Positions 1-7,788 of a stretch of 59,903 nt of DNA are shown here, piece after piece (the stretch's first letter is position 1; each line of letters begins with the position of its first letter). Location of the stretch: assembly GCF_002382885.1 (NCBI RefSeq), contig NZ_NWVL01000051.1, positions 1 to 59,903 of the forward strand. Direction: 5' to 3'. This DNA comes from Streptomyces sp. WZ.A104. Lineage in GTDB: Bacteria > Actinomycetota > Actinomycetes > Streptomycetales > Streptomycetaceae. Both the position numbers and the translations under genes were made by a program. The notes beneath the pieces were generated by a model. It did not search any database and was not told where the DNA came from. It was given only the letters and a program-made list of their open reading frames with translations.

Positions 1-107
1 GCGGCCGCCCCAGGGCCGCCGCGCGCCCGCCGAGCCCCGCCCCGGGAGGCCGGCACACCCGGAGCGGCCGCGCCCTGGGCCCCCGGTCCGCCCGGCGAGC
101 AGACCGT

Positions 108-146
108 CGGACCCCGTCCGCCGCACATCGCGGCGGGCGGGGTCCG
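108..146. terminator. Strong hairpin terminator downstream of the 157-363 ORF
   Basis: Arms 108-124 and 130-146 pair over 17 positions with a single T:G wobble and a 5-base loop. It lies just past the stop codon of the minus-strand ORF at 157-363, which supports that ORF being a transcribed gene. The first 107 bases of the window show nothing else that I can name. Confidence 0.7.
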
Positions 147-156
147 TGCGTCGGCC

Positions 157-363
157 TCAGACCTCCGCAGTGCCTTCCGGAGCACCTCCCCGAGCGCCTT
201 CGTCCGACGGAGCCGCGCGGTCGTCCGCCGGGCCGTTCCCCTCCGCCGGGCCGTTCCCCTCCGCCGGCCCGTTCCCCCCTGCCGGGCCGGAGAGATGCCC
301 CGGGGACTCGAAGAGCCGGTAGGACGCGTCCATGTGCGCCAGCCTCCGCAGTGCGCCGAACAT
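157..363 (-). CDS. Small hypothetical protein with Gly-Asn-Gly-Pro repeats
   Basis: I do not recognise a family. From the ATG at 363 it would be 68 residues, with a short helical head (MFGALRRLAHMDASYRLFE) and a low-complexity acidic tail built on three copies of a six-residue Gly/Asn/Pro/Ala/Glu unit. The frame stays open upstream to a GTG at 510, but that start would sit inside the sigma-factor promoter at 501-529, and third-position GC falls in the upstream part, so 363 is preferred. A GAGG stretch precedes it. It is divergent from sigK and followed closely by a strong hairpin. It could be an unrelated small protein or a remnant; function unknown. Confidence 0.4.
   Translation of the reverse strand: MFGALRRLAHMDASYRLFESPGHLSGPAGGNGPAEGNGPAEGNGPADDRAAPSDEGARGGAPEGTAEV
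225..278. repeat. Three tandem 18-bp repeats inside the small ORF
   Basis: Units 225-242, 243-260 and 261-278 are near-identical (CCGCCGGGCCGTTCCCCT type). The period is a multiple of three and keeps the reading frame, giving the repeated Ala-Glu-Gly-Asn-Gly-Pro unit. Confidence 0.8.
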
Positions 364-500
364 CGCCTCGCCGAGGTCGCCGTTCGGGCTGCTGATCTTC
401 CTCGCCGTCCGCGCCGTCCGGCCACGGCGGCGCGAAACGCCCGCCGGCTGAGTCGCGCGTCCTCCCGGGGCCTGCTCTGAAAAGATCGCCCGCACCCGAC

Positions 501-529
501 CAATCCACACGGCCGTCCGCTCCGAACCA
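501..529 (+). promoter_or_regulatory. SigK-type promoter upstream of sigK
   Basis: A -35 element CCAATCC (501-507), a 15-base spacer and a -10 element CCGAACC (523-529). The same arrangement occurs at 7760-7788 and, on the other strand, at 7713-7685. The sigma factor GTG is 38 bases downstream of the -10 element, so autoregulation is likely. The elements resemble the mycobacterial SigK promoter (CCATCC and CCGAAT, from memory). Confidence 0.8.
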
Positions 530-566
530 CTGCCGGAAGCGACGATCGTCCCGGGAGGAAACCCGC

Positions 567-1151
567 GTGAAGGAAGCCGTACACATCAGTGGGGTGCCCT
601 CGCCCGGCCCCGACCTCCAGGAACTCCTGGGGCGGGTCGCGCGGGGCGACCAGGACGCGTTCGCCTCGGTGTACGACGCGGTGAGCGGGCCCGTGCTCGG
701 CCTGGTGCGCAGCGTGCTCCGCGACCCGGCGCAGTCGGAGGAGGTGGCGCAGGAGGTGCTGGTGGAGGTGTGGCGGACCGCACCCCGTTTCCAGGCGTCC
801 CGGGGCAGCGCGATGAACTGGGTGCTGACCCTGGCCCACCACCGGGCCGTCGACCGGGTCCGCGCGGCCGAGGCCGCGGCCGCCCGGGAGCACAAGGCGG
901 CGCTGCTGGACCGGACGCCCGCCTTCGACGAGGTGTCCGAGCAGGTCGAGACCCGGTTGGAGAGAGAACAGGTACGACGCTGTATGCGCACCCTGTCCGA
1001 GCTGCAGCGGGAGTCGGTGACGCTGGCCTACTACCGGGGCCTGACCTACCGTGAGGTTTCCGAACTCCTCGCCGTGCCGCTGGGCACCATCAAGACACGG
1101 CTCCGTGACGGCCTCATCCGCCTTCGCGACTGCCTGGGGGTGAGCGCGTGA
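567..1151 (+). CDS. sigK: ECF RNA polymerase sigma factor, SigK-like
   Basis: This 194-residue protein has a region 2 (about residues 30-100, including a DPAQSEEVAQEVLVEVW segment that binds core and the -10 element) and a region 4 helix-turn-helix (about 135-190, LTYREVSELLAVPLGTIKTR). Its only two cysteines are Cys139 and Cys189, 50 residues apart, the same spacing as the redox-active pair I recall in M. tuberculosis SigK (Cys133/Cys183). The GTG at 567 follows GGAGGA at 553-558. The stop overlaps the start of the anti-sigma gene (GTGA). Assignment to SigK rests on the anti-sigma partner, the neighbouring lipid operon and the fasciclin gene. Confidence 0.88.
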   Translation: MKEAVHISGVPSPGPDLQELLGRVARGDQDAFASVYDAVSGPVLGLVRSVLRDPAQSEEVAQEVLVEVWRTAPRFQASRGSAMNWVLTLAHHRAVDRVRAAEAAAAREHKAALLDRTPAFDEVSEQVETRLEREQVRRCMRTLSELQRESVTLAYYRGLTYREVSELLAVPLGTIKTRLRDGLIRLRDCLGVSA

Positions 1152-1900
1152 ACACGGCCGAGCTGCACACACTGACCGGGGCCTATGCCCTGCATGCGCT
1201 GCCGGAGTCCGAACGGCAGGCGTTCGAACGGCATCTGGAGGACTGCGAGGCCTGCGCCCAGGAGGTGCGGGAGCTGTCGGCCACCGCCGCCCGGCTCGGC
1301 CTCGCCGTCGCCGAGCCCCCTCCGCACGAGCTGCGCGCGAGGGTGTTGCGGGCGATCACGACCGTACGCCAGGAGACTCCGGCGCCCGGCAGACGGGAGC
1401 GGACCGGCGGGGGCGGACGCACCGGCCGACGGTACGCCTACGCTCTCGCCGCCTGCATCGCGGCGGCCGCGGCGTTCGGCGGGGTCGCGGTCTGGCAGAA
1501 CCAGGTGGCACAGGACGCGCGGCAGGAGGCGCGTCAGGCGCAGCGGCAGAACGAGCAGCTGGCCCAGGTGCTCTCGGCCCCGGACGCGAAGACCGCCTCG
1601 GGCGAGCTGACCGGCGGCGCGCGCGGCACCGTCGTCGTCTCGCAGAGCCAGAACCGCGCGGTGTTCCTGGCCTCGGGGATGCAACGGCCGCCGAGCGGCA
1701 AGGTCTACCAGCTCTGGTTCAACGACGAGGGCACGATGCGCTCCGCCGGTCTGATGGACCCGACCGCGAGCGACGACGCGGTCCTGCTGGACGGGCCGGT
1801 GGACCAGGCGTCCGGGATGGGCATCACGGTCGAGCCCGCCGGGGGGTCCGCCGAGCCGACCTCGTCGCCGGTGGCGCTGATGGACTTCCCGACGGCCTGA
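1148..1900 (+). CDS. rskA: Anti-sigma-K factor, RskA family
   Basis: This 250-residue protein should hold SigK inactive at the membrane. An N-terminal cytoplasmic anti-sigma domain carries His29-Cys33-Cys36 (HX3CX2C, the zinc-binding anti-sigma pattern). One transmembrane segment lies at about 96-116, then a short polar coiled stretch, and a C-terminal extracytoplasmic RskA domain (about 150-245, with VYQLWF and SAGLMD motifs). RskA-type proteins are known to be cleaved by stepwise proteolysis, releasing the sigma factor. The start codon overlaps the sigK stop by GTGA, giving translational coupling and matched amounts. An M50 protease lies at 32.2 kb, but nothing here ties it to RskA. Confidence 0.88.
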   Translation: MNTAELHTLTGAYALHALPESERQAFERHLEDCEACAQEVRELSATAARLGLAVAEPPPHELRARVLRAITTVRQETPAPGRRERTGGGGRTGRRYAYALAACIAAAAAFGGVAVWQNQVAQDARQEARQAQRQNEQLAQVLSAPDAKTASGELTGGARGTVVVSQSQNRAVFLASGMQRPPSGKVYQLWFNDEGTMRSAGLMDPTASDDAVLLDGPVDQASGMGITVEPAGGSAEPTSSPVALMDFPTA

Positions 1901-1939
1901 CCACTCACCCACGAAATCCTGCAAGGGAGCACCCGTTCC

Positions 1940-3307
1940 ATGAGTGTCGCGGTGGTGCTGTTCACCTCCGATCTACGAGTCCACGACAACCCGGTGCTGC
2001 GTGCCGCACTGCGGGACGCGGACGAGGTCGTCCCGTTGTTCGTCCGGGACGACGCCGTCCACCGGGCCGGTTTCGACGCGCCCAACCGGCTGGCGTTCCT
2101 CGCGGACTGCCTGGCGGATCTGGACGCCGGACTCCGGCAGCGGGGCGGCAGGCTGATCGCCCGCCGGGGCGAGACGGCCCGCGAGGTGAGACGGGTCGTC
2201 GAGCGGACCGGGGCGGCCTGCGTGCACGTCGCCGCCGGAGTCAGCCGGCACGCGGCGCGGCGCGAGCAGCGGATCGGTGAGGCTCTGGCGGGCACCGGCT
2301 GCGCACTGCGCGTCCATGACGCGGTGGTCACCGCGCTCGCGCCGGGCCGGGTGGTACCGACGGGCGGCAAGGACCACTTCGCGGTGTTCACCCCGTACTT
2401 CCGCCGTTGGGAGGCGGAGGGAGTGCGGGGCACCGTGACGGCTCCGCGTACGGTCCGGGTGCCGGACGGCGTGGTGAGCGACCCGCTCCCGGACCGGGAG
2501 GCGGTCGAGAACCTCTCCCCCGGTCTCGCCCGGGGCGGCGAGGACACGGCCCGCAAGCTGGTCACGTCCTGGCTGCACGGACCGATGGCCGGCTACGAGG
2601 ACGGCCACGACGATCTGGCCGGGGACGTGACGTCCCGGCTCTCCCCCCATCTGCACTTCGGTACGGTCTCCGCCGCCGAACTGGTGCACCGCGCGCGGGA
2701 GAAGGGCGGGCCCGGCGGCGAGGCGTTCGTGCGGCAGCTGGCCTGGCGCGACTTCCACCACCAGGTCCTCGCGGCCCGCCCCGACGCCTCCTGGTCCGAC
2801 TACCGGCCGCGCCGGGACCGCTGGCGCTGCGACGAGGACGAGATCGACGCATGGCGGACCGGGCGGACGGGCTATCCGCTGGTGGACGCGGCGATGCGGC
2901 AGCTCGCGCACGAGGGCTGGATGCACAACCGGGGCCGGATGCTGGCCGCGAGCTTCCTCACCAAGACGCTGTACGTGGACTGGCGGGTGGGCGCCCGGCA
3001 CTTCCTCGACCTGCTGGTCGACGGCGACCTGGCGAACAACCAGCTCAACTGGCAGTGGGTGGCGGGCACCGGCACGGACACCCGGCCCAACCGGGTCCTC
3101 AACCCGGTGATCCAGGGCAAACGCTTCGACCCTCGGGGCGACTACGTGCGGCGCTGGGTCCCGGAGCTGGCGGATCTGGAGGGGGCGGCGATCCACGAGC
3201 CCTGGAAGCTCCAGGGCCTGGACCGGGCGGGCATCGACTATCCGGACCCGGTGGTGGACCTGGCCGAGGCCCGGTCCCGGTTCGAGCGCGCCCGCGGCCT
3301 GGACTGA
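1940..3307 (+). CDS. phr: Deoxyribodipyrimidine photo-lyase (class I cryptochrome/photolyase family)
   Basis: A 455-residue flavoprotein predicted to split UV-induced pyrimidine dimers with light. The N-terminal alpha/beta antenna domain starts TSDLRVHDNPVLR (9-21). FAD-binding segments are visible at 231-241 (TSRLSPHLHFG), 265-272 (RQLAWRDF), 309-333 (GYPLVDAAMRQ, then MHNRGRM) and 356-380 (DGDLANNQLNWQW, then GTGTD), all typical of bacterial CPD photolyases. The ATG at 1940 follows CAAGGGAG and starts 39 bases after rskA, on the same strand, so it probably shares the sigK promoter. Its position in a sigma-factor operon suggests stress-induced rather than constitutive repair. Confidence 0.92.
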   Translation: MSVAVVLFTSDLRVHDNPVLRAALRDADEVVPLFVRDDAVHRAGFDAPNRLAFLADCLADLDAGLRQRGGRLIARRGETAREVRRVVERTGAACVHVAAGVSRHAARREQRIGEALAGTGCALRVHDAVVTALAPGRVVPTGGKDHFAVFTPYFRRWEAEGVRGTVTAPRTVRVPDGVVSDPLPDREAVENLSPGLARGGEDTARKLVTSWLHGPMAGYEDGHDDLAGDVTSRLSPHLHFGTVSAAELVHRAREKGGPGGEAFVRQLAWRDFHHQVLAARPDASWSDYRPRRDRWRCDEDEIDAWRTGRTGYPLVDAAMRQLAHEGWMHNRGRMLAASFLTKTLYVDWRVGARHFLDLLVDGDLANNQLNWQWVAGTGTDTRPNRVLNPVIQGKRFDPRGDYVRRWVPELADLEGAAIHEPWKLQGLDRAGIDYPDPVVDLAEARSRFERARGLD

Positions 3308-3325
3308 CCGGACGACGGGACGCGC

Positions 3326-3360
3326 AAGGGCCCGCACCGCTCGCTGCGGAACGGGCCCTT
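3326..3360. terminator. Terminator between photolyase and the DUF1295 gene
   Basis: A nine-base stem AAGGGCCCG (3326-3334) pairs with CGGGCCCTT (3352-3360). It lies between the ends of two convergent genes, so it can serve both. Confidence 0.65.
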
Positions 3361-3370
3361 GTCGATGTGC

Positions 3371-4174
3371 TCAGGTGCCGCGCGGCGGCCGGGGGAGGAA
3401 GCCGCTGGTCCGCGCGACGTATGCGGCGTACCCGGGCCGGTCGGCCATATGGCGCTCCAGGAGGGCCGCGCCGCTGCCCTTGGTCAGCAGGAAGCTCATG
3501 ACCAGCGGGGCGACGACGGTGGCGGCAGCGGCGGCCGGGGCCTGGCAGATGAGAAGGAACAGGCCCCACCACACGCAGAAGTCGCCGAAGTAGTTCGGAT
3601 GGCGGGTCCAGGACCACAGCCCCCGGTCCATGATCTTCCCCCGGTTGGCGGGGTCGGCCTTGAACCGGGCGAGCTGTGCGTCACCGATCGCCTCGAAGGC
3701 GAGGCCGACCGCCCACAGAAGCACCCCGGCCCAGGCCCACCAGGCCAGTGGAGCGGTGAGGTACTGCGCGGCCTGCACCGGGAGCGAGACGAGCCAGACC
3801 AGCGCGCCCTGGAGCAGATACACCTTGCGCAGGGCGTACAGGTTCGGGTTGCCGGGGGCCTTGGCCAGCATCTTCGCGTAGCGCGGGTCCTCCCCGTGGC
3901 CCCGGCCGCGCCGCCCGATGTGGACGGCGAGGCGCAGCCCCCAGATCACGGTCAGCGCGGTCACCAGGAGTCGGCGGCCGTCGTCGCCCGCACCCGCCGA
4001 GAGGCCGTAGGAGACCAGGGCGACGGCGGCGAAGGCGACGCCCCAGGCGATGTCGACGATCCGGTGCACCCCCTTGTTCAGGGCGATGGCGAAGGTGACG
4101 AGCATGACGCCGAGGGCGGCGACGGCCGCCCCGGCGAGCCCGTTCGCGAACGCGGCCCAGGCGAAGCCGCTCAC
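3371..4174 (-). CDS. DUF1295 membrane protein (steroid 5-alpha-reductase/ICMT-like)
   Basis: A 267-residue polytopic membrane protein with about six hydrophobic segments. The C-terminal half has the family signature RHPNYFGDFCVWWG, shared with isoprenylcysteine methyltransferases and steroid 5-alpha-reductases, which bind a cofactor (SAM or NADPH) at the membrane face. The specific reaction is unknown. The M. tuberculosis homologue in the equivalent place is Rv0446c (from memory). The GTG at 4174 overlaps the stop of the upstream 66-codon ORF (GTGA), so it is the last gene of the operon read from the promoter at 7713. A role in lipid modification is an inference from context. Confidence 0.85.
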   Translation of the reverse strand: MSGFAWAAFANGLAGAAVAALGVMLVTFAIALNKGVHRIVDIAWGVAFAAVALVSYGLSAGAGDDGRRLLVTALTVIWGLRLAVHIGRRGRGHGEDPRYAKMLAKAPGNPNLYALRKVYLLQGALVWLVSLPVQAAQYLTAPLAWWAWAGVLLWAVGLAFEAIGDAQLARFKADPANRGKIMDRGLWSWTRHPNYFGDFCVWWGLFLLICQAPAAAAATVVAPLVMSFLLTKGSGAALLERHMADRPGYAAYVARTSGFLPRPPRGT

Positions 4175-4371
4175 CGGTCCGCTCCCGGGTTCCCGGCTCC
4201 GCGGGTCCGCGCGGGGACGGTGGGGGCCTCATGGGGTCCGGTATCGCTCCCGCCCCGCATCCGCACCCCCAGGGGCGGCCCGCCGCCGGGGGAGCGCTCG
4301 GTCGCCGGTTCGGCGCGTTGGGCGGCCCCGGCCGGGGTGCGCCGGGCGGAGGGCCTGGTGGCGGCGGTCAC
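4171..4371 (-). CDS. 66-codon linking ORF between the CFA-like and DUF1295 genes
   Basis: This open frame exactly fills the 193-base gap between two operon genes. Its GTG overlaps the stop of the methyltransferase gene (GTGA at 4371-4368) and its TGA overlaps the GTG of the DUF1295 gene (GTGA at 4174-4171). About 59 of 66 codons end in G or C, as expected for Streptomyces coding DNA. The product would be an Arg/Pro/Gly/Ala-rich, probably disordered peptide with no motif that I recognise. It may be a real small protein, a device for translational coupling, or chance. Conservation of frame in relatives would decide. Confidence 0.4.
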   Translation of the reverse strand: MTAATRPSARRTPAGAAQRAEPATERSPGGGPPLGVRMRGGSDTGPHEAPTVPARTRGAGNPGADR

Positions 4372-5633
4372 GCGGTCTCCTCGCGGGTCAGCAGCAGTTG
4401 CTGCACATCGAGATACCCGGAGCGGAAACCCGCTTCGGAGTAGGCGAGATAGAAGGTCCACATCCGGCGGAAGACGGCGTCGAAGCCGAGGGCGTCGACC
4501 TCGGCGGCCCGTTCGGTGAACCTCTCCCGCCACAGCCGGAGCGTCTCGGCGTAGTGCGCGCCGAAGCGGATGCGCCGGGTGGTGCGCAGGCGGGTGTGGC
4601 CGGTGGTGATCCGCTCCACCGCCTCGGTGGAGGGCAGCAGTCCGCCGGGGAAGATGTACTTCTGGATCCAGGTGTACGTGGAGCGGCTGGCGCGGAGCCG
4701 GTCGTCGGGCATGGTGATGGCCTGGAGGGCGATCCGGCCGCCGGGGGCCAGCAGGCGGTCCAGGGTCCCGAAGTAGACCGGCCAGAACTCCTCGCCGACC
4801 GCCTCGACCATCTCGACGCTGACGATCGCGTCGTAGTCGCCGGTGACCTGGCGGTAGTCGCTCAGTCGCACCTCGACACGGTCCTCGTACCCGGCCTCTC
4901 GGATGCGGGTGCGGGCCAGTGCGCGCTGTTCGGCGGAGAGCGTGACGGTGACCACCCGGGCGCCGCGGGCGGCCGCGCGGATGGCCAGTTCGCCCCAGCC
5001 GGTGCCGATCTCCAGGAGGCGGGTGCCCTGGCCGACCCCGGCGGCGTCCAGCAGCCGGTCGATCTTGCGGTGCTGGGCGGCGGGCAGCAGGTCGTGCTCG
5101 GCGGGGAAGCCGCGGAAGACGGCGGAGGAGTAGGAGAGCGTCTCGTCGAGGAAGAGGGCGAAGAGCTCGTTGGAGAGGTCGTAGTGGTGGCTGATGTTGT
5201 CCCGGGAGCCTTCGGGGGTGTTCATCTGCGCTGCGGGCCTGCGCGGCGCCCAGATGCCACGCAGGCGTTGCAGCGGCCGGGGGACGAGGTCGGCGGCGTT
5301 GTCGGCGAGCACGGTCAGCACGCCGACCAGGTCCGGCGCGTCCCACTCCCCCGCCATGTAGGACTCGCCGAAGCCGATGAGCCCGCTCGCGCCGATCCGC
5401 CGGAAGAAGGCGTCGGGGTCGCGGATGTCCATGAGCGGCCCGCCGAGGCCGATGTCCTTCCTGCCCGCGAGCCGGGCGCGGAGCGGAAGCCGGCCGAGCG
5501 CGTGGCGGACGACGCGTTCGGCGACGGCCGTCCGGGCGCGGGAGACCCGGGGCAGCGCGACGATGTCGGGCCAGCGTTCCGGGTCGGCCCCGGGGGTGTG
5601 TTCTGCCGGCGGCGCAGAGGTGGGCGCGGTCAC
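4368..5633 (-). CDS. Cyclopropane-fatty-acyl-phospholipid synthase-like methyltransferase (UfaA1-like)
   Basis: A 421-residue SAM-dependent methyltransferase acting on the double bond of an unsaturated acyl chain in phospholipid. It has the family segment ISHHYDLSNELFALFLDE (147-164), SAM motif I LLEIGTGWGE (206-215) and SVEMVEAVG (272-280). The product could be a cyclopropane, a methyl-branched chain or a furan precursor; the sequence does not say which. The order FAD oxidase, DUF1365, CFA-like, DUF1295 equals M. tuberculosis Rv0449c-Rv0446c, where this gene is ufaA1 (memory). The GTG at 5633 overlaps the stop of the DUF1365 gene. Confidence 0.88.
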   Translation of the reverse strand: MTAPTSAPPAEHTPGADPERWPDIVALPRVSRARTAVAERVVRHALGRLPLRARLAGRKDIGLGGPLMDIRDPDAFFRRIGASGLIGFGESYMAGEWDAPDLVGVLTVLADNAADLVPRPLQRLRGIWAPRRPAAQMNTPEGSRDNISHHYDLSNELFALFLDETLSYSSAVFRGFPAEHDLLPAAQHRKIDRLLDAAGVGQGTRLLEIGTGWGELAIRAAARGARVVTVTLSAEQRALARTRIREAGYEDRVEVRLSDYRQVTGDYDAIVSVEMVEAVGEEFWPVYFGTLDRLLAPGGRIALQAITMPDDRLRASRSTYTWIQKYIFPGGLLPSTEAVERITTGHTRLRTTRRIRFGAHYAETLRLWRERFTERAAEVDALGFDAVFRRMWTFYLAYSEAGFRSGYLDVQQLLLTREETA

Positions 5634-6352
5634 TGCATGCCTTCCTGTGGGCGGTGCGGGGGACGGGGTTGCACGGGGAGCCCGCGCAGGTAGAGGCGGA
5701 TGCCGTGCAGGCGGATCGCGGCGGAGACGAGGACGGTGGAGAGGGGGTGGCGCAGGGCGAGGCGCACCAGTTCGCGGGGGGTGGCCGGCCGGCGGCAGCC
5801 CCGTACGGTCGCGGTGAACGGGCGGTTCCCCTCCCGCTCCAGACAGACACTCAGGTCGAGACGGGGCCCGGGCTCGGGCAGCCGCATCCGGTAGCCGCCG
5901 TCCACGGGGAAGAACGGAGAGACGTAGAACTCCTTGCCGGTCACGGCTCGGTGGTCCCCGTCGGGACGCAGCAGATAGCCGTGCCGTCCGCCGTACGTGT
6001 TGTGCACCTCGGCGACGACGCAGAGCGCAGTGCCGTCGGCGCGGTGGCACCAGTAGACGGTGATGGGGTTGAAGACGTACCCGAGCACCCGGGCCTGGGT
6101 GAGCATGGTGACGGTCCCGTCGCCGAGCTCCACCCCCCGCGCACGCAGGAAGCGCTCCAGCCCGGCCCGGATCGTGGGCGCGGTACCGCCGAAGTGGTCG
6201 CGGGCCTCGAAGCGGGCCAGCGGCCGCAGGGCGCGCGGCAGCCGGGGTGGCCGGTCGGGGTCGATCAGCCACAGATACGTGCGGTGGCGGAACGCGTACT
6301 TCCCGGGGCGGGTCCGTACGTGCGTGATGGTGCACGGGTAGAGGGCGTTCAC
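5630..6352 (-). CDS. DUF1365 family protein
   Basis: A 240-residue protein beginning NALYPCTITHVRTRP and containing the family signature VLGYVFNPITVYWCH and HNTYGG, followed by a KEFYVSPFFPVDG segment. Its biochemistry is not established. DUF1365 proteins are repeatedly found next to an FAD amine-oxidase-like protein and a CFA-like methyltransferase, including the mycobacterial SigK locus and, from memory, the singlet-oxygen regulon of Rhodobacter. A role in modifying or oxidising acyl chains is therefore likely but inferred. The GTG at 6352 overlaps the upstream stop (GTGA) and the downstream methyltransferase start is coupled in the same way. Confidence 0.85.
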   Translation of the reverse strand: MNALYPCTITHVRTRPGKYAFRHRTYLWLIDPDRPPRLPRALRPLARFEARDHFGGTAPTIRAGLERFLRARGVELGDGTVTMLTQARVLGYVFNPITVYWCHRADGTALCVVAEVHNTYGGRHGYLLRPDGDHRAVTGKEFYVSPFFPVDGGYRMRLPEPGPRLDLSVCLEREGNRPFTATVRGCRRPATPRELVRLALRHPLSTVLVSAAIRLHGIRLYLRGLPVQPRPPHRPQEGMQ

Positions 6353-7623
6353 CACCTCACCCCCAGGGCGGCCGCGGCCTCGGCCCCCGAACGGCAGCCG
6401 TCCTCGTGGAACCCCCAGCCGTGGTAGGCCCCCGCGTAGGCGGTGACGGGACCTGACAGGGCGGGCAGCCGGGCCTGGGCGGCGACCGACTCCGGGGTGT
6501 AGACGGGGTGTTCGTAGACCATGCGGGCGCGGACGGTGTCCGGGTCGACCCGGTCGGAGCCGTTCAGCGTGACCACGAAGGTCTCGGGCGCGTCGAGCCG
6601 CTGGAGCCGGTTCATGTCGTAGCTGACGGTCACGTGGTCGGCGTCCGCGGCGCACGAGGGCATCAGGTAGTTCCAGGACGCCCTGGCTCTCCGGCCGCGC
6701 GGCAGCAGGGTGGTGTCCGTGTGCAGCAGCGTCGGGTTGCGGGAGTACCGGAACGCGCCGAGTGTGCCGCGCTCGGCGTCGGTCGGGTCGGCGAGCAGCC
6801 GCAGCGCCTGGCCGGGGTGGGTGGCGATGACGACGGAGTCGTACGGGGTGGTCGTGCCGTCCTCGGTGGTGACGTCGACGCCCTCCGCGTGCCGGGTGAC
6901 GGCGCGCACCGGGGTCGCGGTGTGCACGGCGGTGAGCTGCTTGACGACGCGGTCGACGTACGCGCGGGAGCCGCCGGTGACAGTGCGCCAGACCGGGGAG
7001 CCGCCGACGGTGAGCATGCCGTGGTGATCGAGGAACCGGAAGAGGTAGCGGGCCGGGTAGCGCAGGGCGGTGACCGGGTCGCAGGACCAGACGGCGGAGA
7101 CCATCGGGGTGAGGAAGTGGGCGCGGAAGTACGGCGAGAAGCGCCCGCGCCGGGCGAACTCCCCCAGCGTCATCGCGCTCGCACCGCTTTCCGGCTGCGC
7201 CAGCAGGGCCCGGGCCGCACGGTGGAAGCGCGGCACCTCGGCGAGCATCCGCAGATAGCGTCCGCGCACGGCTGAGCCCGGCTGTGCGAAGAGCCCGGCG
7301 GGGCCGCGTGCCCCCGCGTATTCGAGGCCGCACCCCTCGCACCGTACGGACATCGACATCTCGGACTTCTGGGTGGCGACCCCGAGTTCGTCGAAGAGCC
7401 GCAGCAGATACGGGTACGTCCGCCGGTTGTGCACGATGAACCCGGAGTCGACGCGGTGCACCCGGCCGTCGGACGCGCCCAGATCATGCGTGTGGGCGTG
7501 CCCCCCGACGCGGTCGTCCGCTTCGTACAGCGTCACCTCATGAGCCTGCCTGAGAACGTGGGCGGCGGTCAGTCCCGCCACTCCGGCTCCCACCACGGCC
7601 GTCCGCCGCCGTTCCCCTGTCAT
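6349..7623 (-). CDS. NAD(P)/FAD-dependent oxidoreductase (amine-oxidase fold, Rv0449c-like)
   Basis: A 424-residue flavoprotein. The dinucleotide-binding motif VVGAGVAGLTAAHVL is at residues 10-24, followed by the acidic residue in LYEADDRVGG. The family motif DSGFIVHNRRTYP and the C-terminal FAD-contacting segment AYAGAYHGWGFHEDG are present. It is probably a desaturase or oxidase of acyl groups rather than of amines, judging from its invariable partnership with CFA-like and DUF1365 proteins. The ATG at 7623 is the first gene of the minus-strand operon, 62 bases from the -10 element of the SigK-type promoter at 7685-7713. Confidence 0.87.
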   Translation of the reverse strand: MTGERRRTAVVGAGVAGLTAAHVLRQAHEVTLYEADDRVGGHAHTHDLGASDGRVHRVDSGFIVHNRRTYPYLLRLFDELGVATQKSEMSMSVRCEGCGLEYAGARGPAGLFAQPGSAVRGRYLRMLAEVPRFHRAARALLAQPESGASAMTLGEFARRGRFSPYFRAHFLTPMVSAVWSCDPVTALRYPARYLFRFLDHHGMLTVGGSPVWRTVTGGSRAYVDRVVKQLTAVHTATPVRAVTRHAEGVDVTTEDGTTTPYDSVVIATHPGQALRLLADPTDAERGTLGAFRYSRNPTLLHTDTTLLPRGRRARASWNYLMPSCAADADHVTVSYDMNRLQRLDAPETFVVTLNGSDRVDPDTVRARMVYEHPVYTPESVAAQARLPALSGPVTAYAGAYHGWGFHEDGCRSGAEAAAALGVRW

Positions 7624-7684
7624 TCCGGTTCCCTCCGGGTCTTTCCACTCCGGTCGGAGTGCTGCTGGAGCGCTGCTCACCCTC

Positions 7685-7713
7685 CATTCGTTACCGGTGC
7701 CCGGAAGGATTGG
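7685..7713 (-). promoter_or_regulatory. SigK-type promoter of the lipid-modification operon
   Basis: Read on the minus strand: CCAATCC (7713-7707), a 15-base spacer, ACGAATG (7691-7685). The -35 element and the spacer length equal those upstream of sigK, and all three copies are preceded by GA. Confidence 0.75.
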
Positions 7714-7759
7714 TCGGGTCTCCGACCTCTGCTCCGATCGGGTGAAGGGGAGCCCGGGA

Positions 7760-7788
7760 CCAATCCGCCGGCCGACCGGCGCCGAACC
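7760..7788 (+). promoter_or_regulatory. SigK-type promoter of the fasciclin lipoprotein gene
   Basis: CCAATCC (7760-7766), a 15-base spacer and CCGAACC (7782-7788). Both elements are identical to those before sigK. The start codon is 133 bases downstream of the -10 element, so the transcript would have a leader of about 125 bases. Confidence 0.78.

Noticed and set aside
225..278. Tandem repeats as a CRISPR array
   Set aside because: Units of 18 bases are directly adjacent with no spacers and keep a reading frame.
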